NCBI GenBank assembly: GCA_031269945.1
Contig: JAISYK010000007.1
Location: 62,001 to 126,000, forward strand
Source of the DNA: Candidatus Endomicrobiellum calonymphae
GTDB lineage: Bacteria > Elusimicrobiota > Endomicrobiia > Endomicrobiales > Endomicrobiaceae
DNA length: 64,000 nucleotides
Direction of reading: 5' to 3'
The notes under the pieces are model-generated. The model did not search any database and was not told the origin of the DNA. It saw only the letters and a list, made by a program, of their open reading frames with translations. The position numbers were made by a program, and so were the translations under genes. Position 1 is the first letter of the stretch. The number at the start of each line of letters is the position of its first letter. Below are positions 38,597 to 46,601 of this stretch, one piece after another.

Positions 38597-39469
38597 ATGG
38601 ATAAAAATATAGAAATAATAATCATTTCTGGACCGACTGCAAGCGGAAAGACAAAAAAAGCTGTTGAAATTTGCAAAGAGAAAAATGGTGAGATAATTTC
38701 ATGTGATTCAAGACAGGTTTATAAATATTTAGATGTTGGTTTGAATAAAGAGGGTGTTCTTTTAGAGAGCGGACTTCGTGAAATTGATGGGGTTTTGCAA
38801 CATCTAACCGATATTATAAGTCCTGATCAAAGCTATAATGTTGCAAATTTTATAGAAGATGCTGATTTAAAAATTATTGAAATTATTAACAAGGGGAAGA
38901 TTCCGGTCATAACAGGTGGAACAGGGTTATACATTAAATCTTTGCTTTATGGGCTTGACAAAATGCCTAAAGCTGATGAAAGTTTGAGATATGAATTAAA
39001 GGATAAATCTCGTGTTGAGCTATATAATAGATTGCTGAAATTGGATCCAGAATCTGCTGAAAAGAATAAAAAAAATCCACAGAGATTGCTAAGAGCTGTT
39101 GAAGTTAATATGCTTTCTGGAAAAACCATGCGAGAACATTTTAAAATTAAAAGGCCAAGATATAAATTTAATCATTACAGTGTTTTTATTGAAAAAAAAA
39201 CTCTTTATAATAAAATTAATGAAAGATGTAAGTATATGATTGAAAATGGAATGATTGAAGAGACACAAAAAGTTTTAGATATGGGTTTTAATGAAGATTG
39301 TTTTGCATTAAGTGGCATAGGGTATAAGTATGCTGTACGATATCTTACTGGAAAAACTTCATTAGAAGATTTAATTTTAGAATTTTCAAAAAATACGAGG
39401 AATTATGCTAAACAGCAGATAACGTGGTTTAAAGCACAACCTGACATAAAATTCATAAATGGAAAATAA
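38597..39469 (+). CDS. miaA: tRNA dimethylallyltransferase MiaA
   Basis: From ATG 38597 the protein is 290 residues; an in-frame TTG at 38579 adds six. Walker A is GPTASGKT, followed by DSRQVYKYLDVG. TGGTGLYIKSLLYG, FALSGIGYKYAVRYL and the C-terminal KNTRNYAKQQITWF complete the family pattern. It transfers dimethylallyl from DMAPP to A37 of tRNAs, before MiaB acts. It begins 19 bases after mutL and overlaps murJ by 11 bases. Confidence 0.95.
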   Translation: MDKNIEIIIISGPTASGKTKKAVEICKEKNGEIISCDSRQVYKYLDVGLNKEGVLLESGLREIDGVLQHLTDIISPDQSYNVANFIEDADLKIIEIINKGKIPVITGGTGLYIKSLLYGLDKMPKADESLRYELKDKSRVELYNRLLKLDPESAEKNKKNPQRLLRAVEVNMLSGKTMREHFKIKRPRYKFNHYSVFIEKKTLYNKINERCKYMIENGMIEETQKVLDMGFNEDCFALSGIGYKYAVRYLTGKTSLEDLILEFSKNTRNYAKQQITWFKAQPDIKFINGK

Positions 39470-41000
39470 AACGTTAACAAAATACGCTGGGAAAGTGGCG
39501 TTAGGAACCATGCTTTCTAGGATTTTAGGTTATATAAGGGATATGCTTGTGGCTGATTTATTTGGCATAGGTATGTTTGCCGATGCTTTTTATGCAGCGT
39601 TTAGAATCCCTAATTTTTTTAGACGCATGTTGGGAGAGGGTTCTTTTTCTGCGGCATTTGTGCCAGTGTTTAATGAGTATTTGAATAGTGAGAAAAAAAC
39701 ATTAACTCAAGATTTTTTAAATACAGTGTTTTCAGCTTTATTTTCATTGCTTGTTGTTATATCTATTTTAGGCATATTTTTTGCCCCTTTTTTTACAAAA
39801 GTATTTGCAGGAGGATTTTCAGATAGTCCTTTAAAAATGCGACTTACTATAGAAATTGTAAGACTAATGTTCCCATTTATTTTTTTTATGTGCCTTGCTT
39901 CTTTTCTACTTGCTATACTCAATACTTTACATTCATTTTTTTTACCAGCAGTTGCACCAGCGTCGCTAAGTTTTTCAGAAGTTTTTTATATTCTTCTTAT
40001 TGCTCCTGCAATTGCTCCTGATAATCAAATTAAAGGACTTGCTGTGAGTGTCATCGTAGGGGGATTGTTGCATTTTATTGTACAGTACCCAAAGCTGAAA
40101 AGTCTAGGTTGGAATTTAAAATTTAAACTTAATTTAAGGCATCCTGGTGTAAAAAAAATTATATTTCTTATGATACCTTCAATTATTGGGTTATCTGCGG
40201 ATCAGGTAAATGCACTAGTTGATAGTAGATGTGCCTCTTCTTTAGGGCAAGGGCCAGTGTCAGCACTTTATTATTCTAATAGGCTTATGCAAATGCCACT
40301 TGGAGTTTTTGGACTTGCTTTTGCAACAGTATCACTTTATATAATGTCAAATGCTTGTTCTAAGAATGACATGGTAACTCTTAAAAAATCTCTTGATTAT
40401 TCTGTAAAATTTACAATTTTTACTTTGCTTCCTGCAGCAACAGGATTGATAGTTATCGGGTTGCCTATAATTAAACTTTTATTTGAGCGTGGAGAATTCA
40501 ACTCTTTAGGCTCAGTTATGACAAACAACGCTTTATTTTATTATTCTTTGGGACTTCCAGCTTATGCTTTAGTAAAAATTTTTGCAAATGCATTTTATTC
40601 ACTTCGAGATACAAAAACTCCAGTTAAAACAGCAATATTGACTGTAATTTTGCACATCGCATTATGTTTCATATTAATGTATCAAATGGGTGTAGGTGGG
40701 CTTGCACTTGCAACGTCTTTATCAGCTTATTTTAATTTATTATTGCTTATTGTGTATCTTGGGAGACGAATAGGCAAACTTAATTTTAAACAAATATTGT
40801 TTTCATTTTTGAAAACTCTATTGGCATCTGTTGTTACTGGTATTGTTTCTTATAATATATGTAAGATTTCTGGAAAATTATTTGTATCAGTTCCTATTTC
40901 AATAGTTTTAGGTGTAATGACATTTATTTTAGTTTCATATATTTTAAAATCTGAAGAGTTAAAGATAGTCCTTTTCAATATCGTTTCTAGCAAAATATGA
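39459..41000 (+). CDS. murJ: Lipid II flippase MurJ
   Basis: The 513-residue membrane protein of the MOP/MviN family has about 14 hydrophobic segments. The start shows GTMLSRILGYIRDMLVADLFG and ADAFYAAFRIPNFFRRMLGEG, the MurJ signature with its conserved arginines. PLGVFGLAFATVSLY and LLFERGEF follow later. It flips the peptidoglycan precursor lipid II across the inner membrane. The start overlaps miaA by 11 bases and the end overlaps uvrC by 4 bases, making a tight miaA-murJ-uvrC operon. Confidence 0.94.
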   Translation: MENKTLTKYAGKVALGTMLSRILGYIRDMLVADLFGIGMFADAFYAAFRIPNFFRRMLGEGSFSAAFVPVFNEYLNSEKKTLTQDFLNTVFSALFSLLVVISILGIFFAPFFTKVFAGGFSDSPLKMRLTIEIVRLMFPFIFFMCLASFLLAILNTLHSFFLPAVAPASLSFSEVFYILLIAPAIAPDNQIKGLAVSVIVGGLLHFIVQYPKLKSLGWNLKFKLNLRHPGVKKIIFLMIPSIIGLSADQVNALVDSRCASSLGQGPVSALYYSNRLMQMPLGVFGLAFATVSLYIMSNACSKNDMVTLKKSLDYSVKFTIFTLLPAATGLIVIGLPIIKLLFERGEFNSLGSVMTNNALFYYSLGLPAYALVKIFANAFYSLRDTKTPVKTAILTVILHIALCFILMYQMGVGGLALATSLSAYFNLLLLIVYLGRRIGKLNFKQILFSFLKTLLASVVTGIVSYNICKISGKLFVSVPISIVLGVMTFILVSYILKSEELKIVLFNIVSSKI

Positions 41001-42292
41001 AGAATAATAAATTTATGCAAATTCCTAAACTCCCTGGAGTTTATTTAATGTATGATGGTGTTGGTAATGTTATATACATAGGTAAAGCGAAAAATTTGAA
41101 AAGCAGAATTTCATCGTATTTTAGTGCTGATATAAATTCAAAAGCCACAACCATTATTACGTCTATGCGAAAGATAGACTATATTTTATGTGCTTCTGAA
41201 AGGGAAGCATTGATAATTGAAAGACAACTAATAGGAAAAATTAACCCACATTTTAATTCTATGTGGAAGGATGATAAATCTTATCCTTATATTAAATTTT
41301 CAATAAATGAAGACTTCCCGCGGCTGGTATTTACAAGGAGAAAAATTAAAGATTCAGCTTTATATTTTGGTCCTTATCCGCAACTTTTTTATATAAAAAA
41401 GCTTATTCAATGGCTTAAGAGGCTTTTTAAAATTAGACCATGTAAAATAGATTTGTTTGAAGGGTCTCTTCCTAAAGAGAAAAATGTTAAATCCTGTCTT
41501 TATTATCATACGGAATTATGCTACGGCCCGTGTCTTGGTAATATTACATCAGAAGAATATAAGCAAAAAATTAGAGGTATTGAGTTGTTTTTAAATGGGA
41601 AATTTAAAAAACTGAAAAATGAGTGGGAAAAACAAATGTTTAATTTAAGTACAAATATGTTTTATGAAGACGCAAAAGAAATTAGAGATAGACTTTATGC
41701 ATTACAGAGCATGTCTGAGAGAGTTATGATAAGTGAGATTGATCAAGAGGAAGTAAATCAATCTATTAAAAGGGCAGATAGCATAAATGAATTAAAGAAT
41801 TTTCTAGGATTAAAATGTCAACCCGCAATAATAGAGGGATTTGATAATTCAAATATACATGGTATGGATGCCGTAGCTTCTATGGTTAGATTTCAAAATG
41901 GAATTGCTGATAAAGGCAATTATAGAAGATTTAAAATTAAGACAGTTCACAGTGTAGATGATTTTGCAAGCATGAAAGAGGTTGTCTTTAGGAGGTATTC
42001 ATCATTAATAAGAAAAAATGGAAAGATGCCAAATTTAATTTTAGTTGATGGTGGAAAAGGACAACTTAAATCTGCGTTAAGTGCACTGAATAAACTTATG
42101 TTACATATTCCTGTAATTTCACTTGCAAAAGGTAATGAGGAGATTTTTTTACAAAACAAAGATGAACCATTAATTTTAAATAAACATTCAGAAAGTTTAA
42201 AACTTTTGCAATCCATTAGGGATGAGGCTCATAGATTTGCTGTAAGTTATCATAGAAAGCTTAGGATGAAAAACTTTTTTGATTCCCTCTAA
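40997..42292 (+). CDS. uvrC: Excinuclease ABC subunit C, compact form without C-terminal HhH domain
   Basis: The protein is only 431 residues; UvrC is normally about 600. The N-terminal GIY-YIG nuclease (PGVYLMYD, VIYIGKAKNLKSR) is present. A UVR motif (YEDAKEIRDRL) lies near residues 219-229. The RNase H-like endonuclease core keeps its acidic and His residues (EGFDNSN, LVDGGKGQL, RDEAHRFA). About 110 residues normally found between the UVR motif and this core are missing. The protein ends where the tandem helix-hairpin-helix DNA-binding domain should start. A terminator hairpin overlaps the stop and no HhH remnant lies downstream. It would nick DNA on both sides of a lesion with UvrAB, which are not in this window. 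Both catalytic sites look sound. Confidence 0.88.
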   Translation: MKNNKFMQIPKLPGVYLMYDGVGNVIYIGKAKNLKSRISSYFSADINSKATTIITSMRKIDYILCASEREALIIERQLIGKINPHFNSMWKDDKSYPYIKFSINEDFPRLVFTRRKIKDSALYFGPYPQLFYIKKLIQWLKRLFKIRPCKIDLFEGSLPKEKNVKSCLYYHTELCYGPCLGNITSEEYKQKIRGIELFLNGKFKKLKNEWEKQMFNLSTNMFYEDAKEIRDRLYALQSMSERVMISEIDQEEVNQSIKRADSINELKNFLGLKCQPAIIEGFDNSNIHGMDAVASMVRFQNGIADKGNYRRFKIKTVHSVDDFASMKEVVFRRYSSLIRKNGKMPNLILVDGGKGQLKSALSALNKLMLHIPVISLAKGNEEIFLQNKDEPLILNKHSESLKLLQSIRDEAHRFAVSYHRKLRMKNFFDSL

Positions 42293-42316
42293 CTTACTTA
42301 ACAATGTAAGTTAGAG
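42287..42316 (+). terminator. Stem-loop terminator at the end of uvrC
   Basis: CTCTAACTTAC (42287-42297) pairs perfectly with GTAAGTTAGAG (42306-42316) around an 8-base loop, followed by a T-rich stretch. The stem overlaps the uvrC stop codon. It could close the miaA-murJ-uvrC operon, although the T run is interrupted. Confidence 0.7.
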
Positions 42317-42583
42317 TTATTTAGTTATTTGTAGAAAATGTAAGGTTCCCATATTTCCTTATGTGTAAAAATTTAGAGGGTTTGTTTTGAAAAAATAACC
42401 TACAGAGGAGAAGTTTTGACTTGTTTACATCTCTTAGAGATGAGAGAGTGGTAGGTGTATGGTGGGGGCTTTATTAAGTGAAATTCTTTTTTGCTGCGAT
42501 TAACCATTGGAATAGAGTTATAAGAAGTATTGAAGAACAAATAGGTGTTCTCTGATATAGATTGAGTAAAAAGGAGAATGAAA

Positions 42584-43273
42584 ATGCTTAAATATGAAAA
42601 GGAAACCGTGAAACCGATGCTTCAATGGATTGATGATATTCCAAGAAGTGCTGCGATGAACATGGCACTTGATGAAGTGCTTTTTAATAGATATGACGAT
42701 AAGCCGACATTAAGGGTTTATTATTGGGATAGTTCATATACTACGATAGGATATTTTCAAAAAGCAAAAAGTGTTGCTGAAGTTGAGTTTGTAAGAAGAT
42801 TTACCGGTGGGCTTACTGCAAATCATCATAATGATATATCCTATAGTTTTATTGTGTCATTAGAGTTTTTGGATATTTATAATCAGAAAAAAACTTATAG
42901 AAATATCCATTTAGTGATACAAGAAGTTTTGAGATCATTTGGCGTTAATTCAATAATTTTGGGTGATAAAATGGGGAATGTAAACAATATGTGCGTTCAA
43001 ACTTTTTATGAAAATGATTTGATTTCAGAGGGGAGGAAAATTGTAGGTTCGTGTTCTCGCAAGCGTGGGAGCAAACTCATGGTACAAGGTGCAATTAATG
43101 TAAATTTAAATTGTAGGTCCAAAAAAATTTTTTCACATAATTTCGCAAAGAATTTAGCAGAACTGCTAAAGATTGAAGTAAAAAAGGAAAACTTTATTGA
43201 TAATGATATTGAATCTGCCAAAAAGATTGCTAATGAAAAATATTTGAGTCCGCGATGGAATAATATGTTTTAA
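42584..43273 (+). CDS. Lipoate-protein ligase/octanoyltransferase family protein (LplA/LipM-like)
   Basis: The start at 42584 is chosen because AAGGAG at 42571-42576 is 7 bases away, while the ATG at 42578 is too close. The 229-residue protein belongs to the BPL/LplA/LipB fold. It shows RRFTGGLTANHHNDISYSF (the RRxTGG site) and the catalytic lysine region EGRKIVGSCSRKRGS. A Cys precedes it in NNMCVQTFYENDL, where LipM has its nucleophile. It would attach octanoyl or lipoyl groups to 2-oxoacid dehydrogenases or GcvH. It is shorter than typical LplA and has no C-terminal accessory domain. LipM, LipL or a scavenging ligase are all possible. No lipoyl synthase or substrate protein is in the window. 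Confidence 0.78.
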   Translation: MLKYEKETVKPMLQWIDDIPRSAAMNMALDEVLFNRYDDKPTLRVYYWDSSYTTIGYFQKAKSVAEVEFVRRFTGGLTANHHNDISYSFIVSLEFLDIYNQKKTYRNIHLVIQEVLRSFGVNSIILGDKMGNVNNMCVQTFYENDLISEGRKIVGSCSRKRGSKLMVQGAINVNLNCRSKKIFSHNFAKNLAELLKIEVKKENFIDNDIESAKKIANEKYLSPRWNNMF

Positions 43274-43818
43274 TGACATCGTATATAAAAATGATGTTAG
43301 TATTTTTTTGTATGTTAAATTTTATTTTTGATTTTTATTGTTTCTTTTGAATTTTACTTCACCTTTTGGGCAGATTTAAAAGTAACTAAAATTATATCTG
43401 AAATGATAGCTAGATCATTGAGTTATTATTTTAAGTTACAGGTATAAGGATTTTAAATATATTTTTAAAGAATAATTGATATTGAACTGCGTATTTATAG
43501 GAATAAAGTAAGGCCTGTAGATAACAATATTATAGCCTAAAAAGGAGTTTAAATATATATCCTTCGCGGTTTCTATAGAAACTTTTATTTTTTGCATCTG
43601 TAATTTACATACAATAACTGTATTGAAATTTTGAGTGTCCTATTTTTATACATACGCAAGGTGTGTGTAGTATTTTGTAGGTTGGATGGCCATTAAATAA
43701 AGGAAGTGGGGCTTACGGATAAAAATTTTGGACTTATATACAAAAGTTTAAGAAAAACGGTAAAAAAAATGATTAATAATTACACTTCTATGATTAATTG
43801 ACTACGATCGACAGAAAC
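43274..43818 (+). other. Non-coding gap upstream of the GGDEF genes
   Basis: No gene is evident in about 540 bases. A weak hairpin ACATC/GATGT at 43276-43297 followed by T-rich DNA may terminate the lipoate gene. A 14-base palindrome GTTTCTATAGAAAC lies near 43570 and could be an operator. I see no c-di-GMP riboswitch consensus in front of the cyclase genes. Confidence 0.4.
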
Positions 43819-45192
43819 ATGAGTAAGAAAAATATTTTGAATATCTTTCGAATTGTGAGTTATTTCACTTTTGTAATTGTTTTTTTTATTGCATTAGCTG
43901 TAAATATATATCTGCATTCTCTTGTTAATCTCTTATTAGTTATAACTTTAGTAATTGTATTTTACTATTTTTCAGAAAATGCGTGTGGTGGTATTTTAAT
44001 AATTTTTACCATTGCTACGTTTGTTTTTGATATTATTTTTGTAAAACAAAAATACGAAATTTATGTTGTAATACTTGAATACATATCAATAGTGTGTTTG
44101 TGTCTAATTCTTGAGATGTATAAAATTAAATATATTTCAATAAAAAAGTGTTTTTCTGAAAAATACAATGTGATTAGTAAGGAAATTATATTGATAAATT
44201 ATGAAATATCGGAAAACAAAAAAATGATTGTAGATTTGACGCAGCGTATAAGAGATTTTAAGGAAATAGGTAAAATTTTTCAGTCACTTCAAGCTTCATC
44301 TGTCGAAAGGAAGATTATAGAGAAATCAGAAGATATTGCATATAAATTCATAGGGAAAGGTTCTTGGAAATTAAAAAAATATGAAGATAATGATGTTCTT
44401 GCTTCTTATATAAAAAGCACATCTTTGCCGTTAATGATTAGAGACGCAACTAATGATAACCGATTCTTGTTCTTAAGGCAACAAAATAGTAGTAATAAAA
44501 TGTCATTTATTGCTACTTCTATTAAATTTAATGAGGTTTTTTGGGGAATACTTCAGGGTAGTTCTAACATAAAAAATTTTTTTTCTGAACATGATTTGCG
44601 TCAATTATCTTTGTTATCGGGTATAGTAAGCACCGTTCTGGATAATTTTTATCTTTGTAAACAGCTTCAAACTCTTGCGATTACAGATGGATTAACTGGA
44701 CTTTATAATCAGACTTATTTTAAGGAAATACTTAGAGAAGAGATTGATCGCTCTAGGAGTAATAGATTTCCGTTGTCTTTAGGAATATTGGATGTGGATT
44801 TTTTCAAAAACATTAATGATAGATATGGTCATCAATCAGGCGATTCAATTTTACGCCAGGTTTCTTCAATCTTACGCTCAAGATTTAGGAGAACTGACTT
44901 TGTTGCTAGATATGGCGGCGAGGAATTTGCTTTTGTGATGTTACGTACTAACTCAAGAGAAGCAGTGAAAATTTTGGAGCACATACGGTTAAAAATAGAA
45001 AAACAGAGCTTTTTTCTGCCTATAGAGAGCTTATATCCTATTCAAATAAAAATAACCGTAAGTATAGGTTTCGCCTCATTAACTGGCAATTCTCATATTT
45101 CAGAAGAAAAATTTATAAAAAATGTTGATTCGGCTTTATATAAGGCAAAGCAATTGGGAAGAAATAGAGTAGAATGTTTTTCGTATGAATAG
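43819..45192 (+). CDS. Membrane-bound diguanylate cyclase with intact GGEEF and I-site
   Basis: From ATG 43819 the protein is 457 residues (an in-frame TTG at 43798 adds seven). The first about 100 residues form several membrane helices. A middle region of about 200 residues with weak GAF-like character follows, then a GGDEF domain. The active site reads RYGGEEF (GGEEF at 366-370). FFKNINDRYGHQSGD supplies the substrate-binding Asn and Asp, which points to c-di-GMP rather than cGAMP. The RRTD motif five residues upstream is a proper RxxD inhibitory site. No EAL, HD-GYP or PilZ protein is in the window. The next gene encodes a second cyclase overlapping by 8 bases. Confidence 0.88.
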   Translation: MSKKNILNIFRIVSYFTFVIVFFIALAVNIYLHSLVNLLLVITLVIVFYYFSENACGGILIIFTIATFVFDIIFVKQKYEIYVVILEYISIVCLCLILEMYKIKYISIKKCFSEKYNVISKEIILINYEISENKKMIVDLTQRIRDFKEIGKIFQSLQASSVERKIIEKSEDIAYKFIGKGSWKLKKYEDNDVLASYIKSTSLPLMIRDATNDNRFLFLRQQNSSNKMSFIATSIKFNEVFWGILQGSSNIKNFFSEHDLRQLSLLSGIVSTVLDNFYLCKQLQTLAITDGLTGLYNQTYFKEILREEIDRSRSNRFPLSLGILDVDFFKNINDRYGHQSGDSILRQVSSILRSRFRRTDFVARYGGEEFAFVMLRTNSREAVKILEHIRLKIEKQSFFLPIESLYPIQIKITVSIGFASLTGNSHISEEKFIKNVDSALYKAKQLGRNRVECFSYE

Positions 45193-46525
45193 AAAAATAT
45201 TAATTTTAATATTTATTTTTTCTGCGATTGTAAGTATATTATTTGTGATATCTAAACCAAATGGCATTATCAATATTACTGTTTTGTCATTTTTCATTGT
45301 CTTAATTGGATTATATTGTTCGTATTGGTTTAAGAAAGTAATTTTGATTTGTGTGATTATATCGTGTATTATAGTTATTTTTTCAGCGAAAAAATATTCC
45401 TTTTCTGTATTGAATATGTGTTTAGTTTTTACAGTAATTGTTCCGCTACCTTATTATTTTTATTTGAAATTAAAAAATCTAAAAAAAGAGCTTTTCAAGC
45501 AAAACTTATTTCTTAAAACTAAACTAAAAAAGATTATTTTAGAGTATAAAGAATGTTTAGCTGAAAGGCAAAGATGTGAAAGTAATGCGAAAAAAATAAG
45601 TCAACTTTATGTTATAAGAGAAAAATTATTTAAATGTGTTTCAAAAGATGAATATTCACGAGTTGTTTTGAACTTTATTGAAAAAAAGTTGAGAACTGTA
45701 GGCTGTAGTATTTTCGAGAGAGTTAAATCTAGCTGGGGAATGCTTGTATCTTCAGGTGTTTTACAGAATAAAAATGTGAACCCGTTAAAATTTTTGAGAG
45801 ATTCTAAAAAGTGCAGTATTGTAGATAGTGAAGAGTTTGGAAATTATAATTTCAAGGTGGTTTATTGGCCTTTAAAAGTAGGAGATGAGCTTATAGGTTG
45901 TATCTTAATAGTAACAAGGATAGAGTATGCAAATGTATGTGTTGAAGAAAGTTCAATTTTTTCTCCTCAAATTTCTTTGGGGTTAGAAAGAGTAAATTTT
46001 TTTAGTGAAATTTCTAAAAGAGCAAGGAGTGATGGGCTTACAGGGTTATATCTAAAGCGATATTTTTTGCAACGATTAGATTTAGAAATGGAAAGAAAAA
46101 AACGATACAATGCCGAATTTTATATTTTAATGTTAGATTTGGATTATTTTAAAAATGTAAATGACAAATATGGTCACTTAGTTGGAGATAAAGTGCTTGT
46201 AAATGTCGCAAAACTTATTCTGTCTGCTGTAAAACCTGGAGATTTAGTGTGTAGATATGGTGGGGAAGAGTTCATAATATTGACATATACGATTGGTGAG
46301 GAAGGAGTAAAAATTGTGGCAAATAAAATAAAAGATTTTGTGATAAATATGATATTTCAAGAAAATGGTGACAAATTTAATGTAACAATAAGCATTGGTA
46401 TAAGTTGTAATTCAAAAGATATTAACGACTCGAAGTTTATAATTAGTACTGCAGATAAAGCTTTGTATAAAGCAAAAAATAATGGGAGGAATCAAGTTGT
46501 TTTATACGATGACAGTATAAAATAA
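45185..46525 (+). CDS. Second membrane-bound diguanylate cyclase, I-site degenerate
   Basis: This is a 446-residue protein with the same plan as its neighbour: membrane helices in the first about 95 residues, a coiled-coil, a sensory middle part and a C-terminal GGDEF domain. The active site is RYGGEEF (GGEEF at 359-363) with DYFKNVNDKYGHLVGD before it, so synthesis of c-di-GMP is expected. The I-site position reads KPGD, without the Arg, so feedback inhibition may be weak. Overlap of 8 bases with the first cyclase gene suggests coupled expression and a tandem duplication. The sensory regions differ strongly. Confidence 0.87.
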   Translation: MNRKILILIFIFSAIVSILFVISKPNGIINITVLSFFIVLIGLYCSYWFKKVILICVIISCIIVIFSAKKYSFSVLNMCLVFTVIVPLPYYFYLKLKNLKKELFKQNLFLKTKLKKIILEYKECLAERQRCESNAKKISQLYVIREKLFKCVSKDEYSRVVLNFIEKKLRTVGCSIFERVKSSWGMLVSSGVLQNKNVNPLKFLRDSKKCSIVDSEEFGNYNFKVVYWPLKVGDELIGCILIVTRIEYANVCVEESSIFSPQISLGLERVNFFSEISKRARSDGLTGLYLKRYFLQRLDLEMERKKRYNAEFYILMLDLDYFKNVNDKYGHLVGDKVLVNVAKLILSAVKPGDLVCRYGGEEFIILTYTIGEEGVKIVANKIKDFVINMIFQENGDKFNVTISIGISCNSKDINDSKFIISTADKALYKAKNNGRNQVVLYDDSIK

Positions 46526-46601
46526 ATATTATCTTTTAAGCTTTACCTATTTTTTAAATGCTGTTAAAATATGTATTAATTTATTGTCTGGGGGTGATAA
46601 T

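Noticed and set aside
43560-43590. Palindrome GTTTCTATAGAAAC as an operator for the cyclase genes
   Set aside because: A single short palindrome in AT-rich DNA is weak evidence; it is mentioned only as a possibility in the gap entry.
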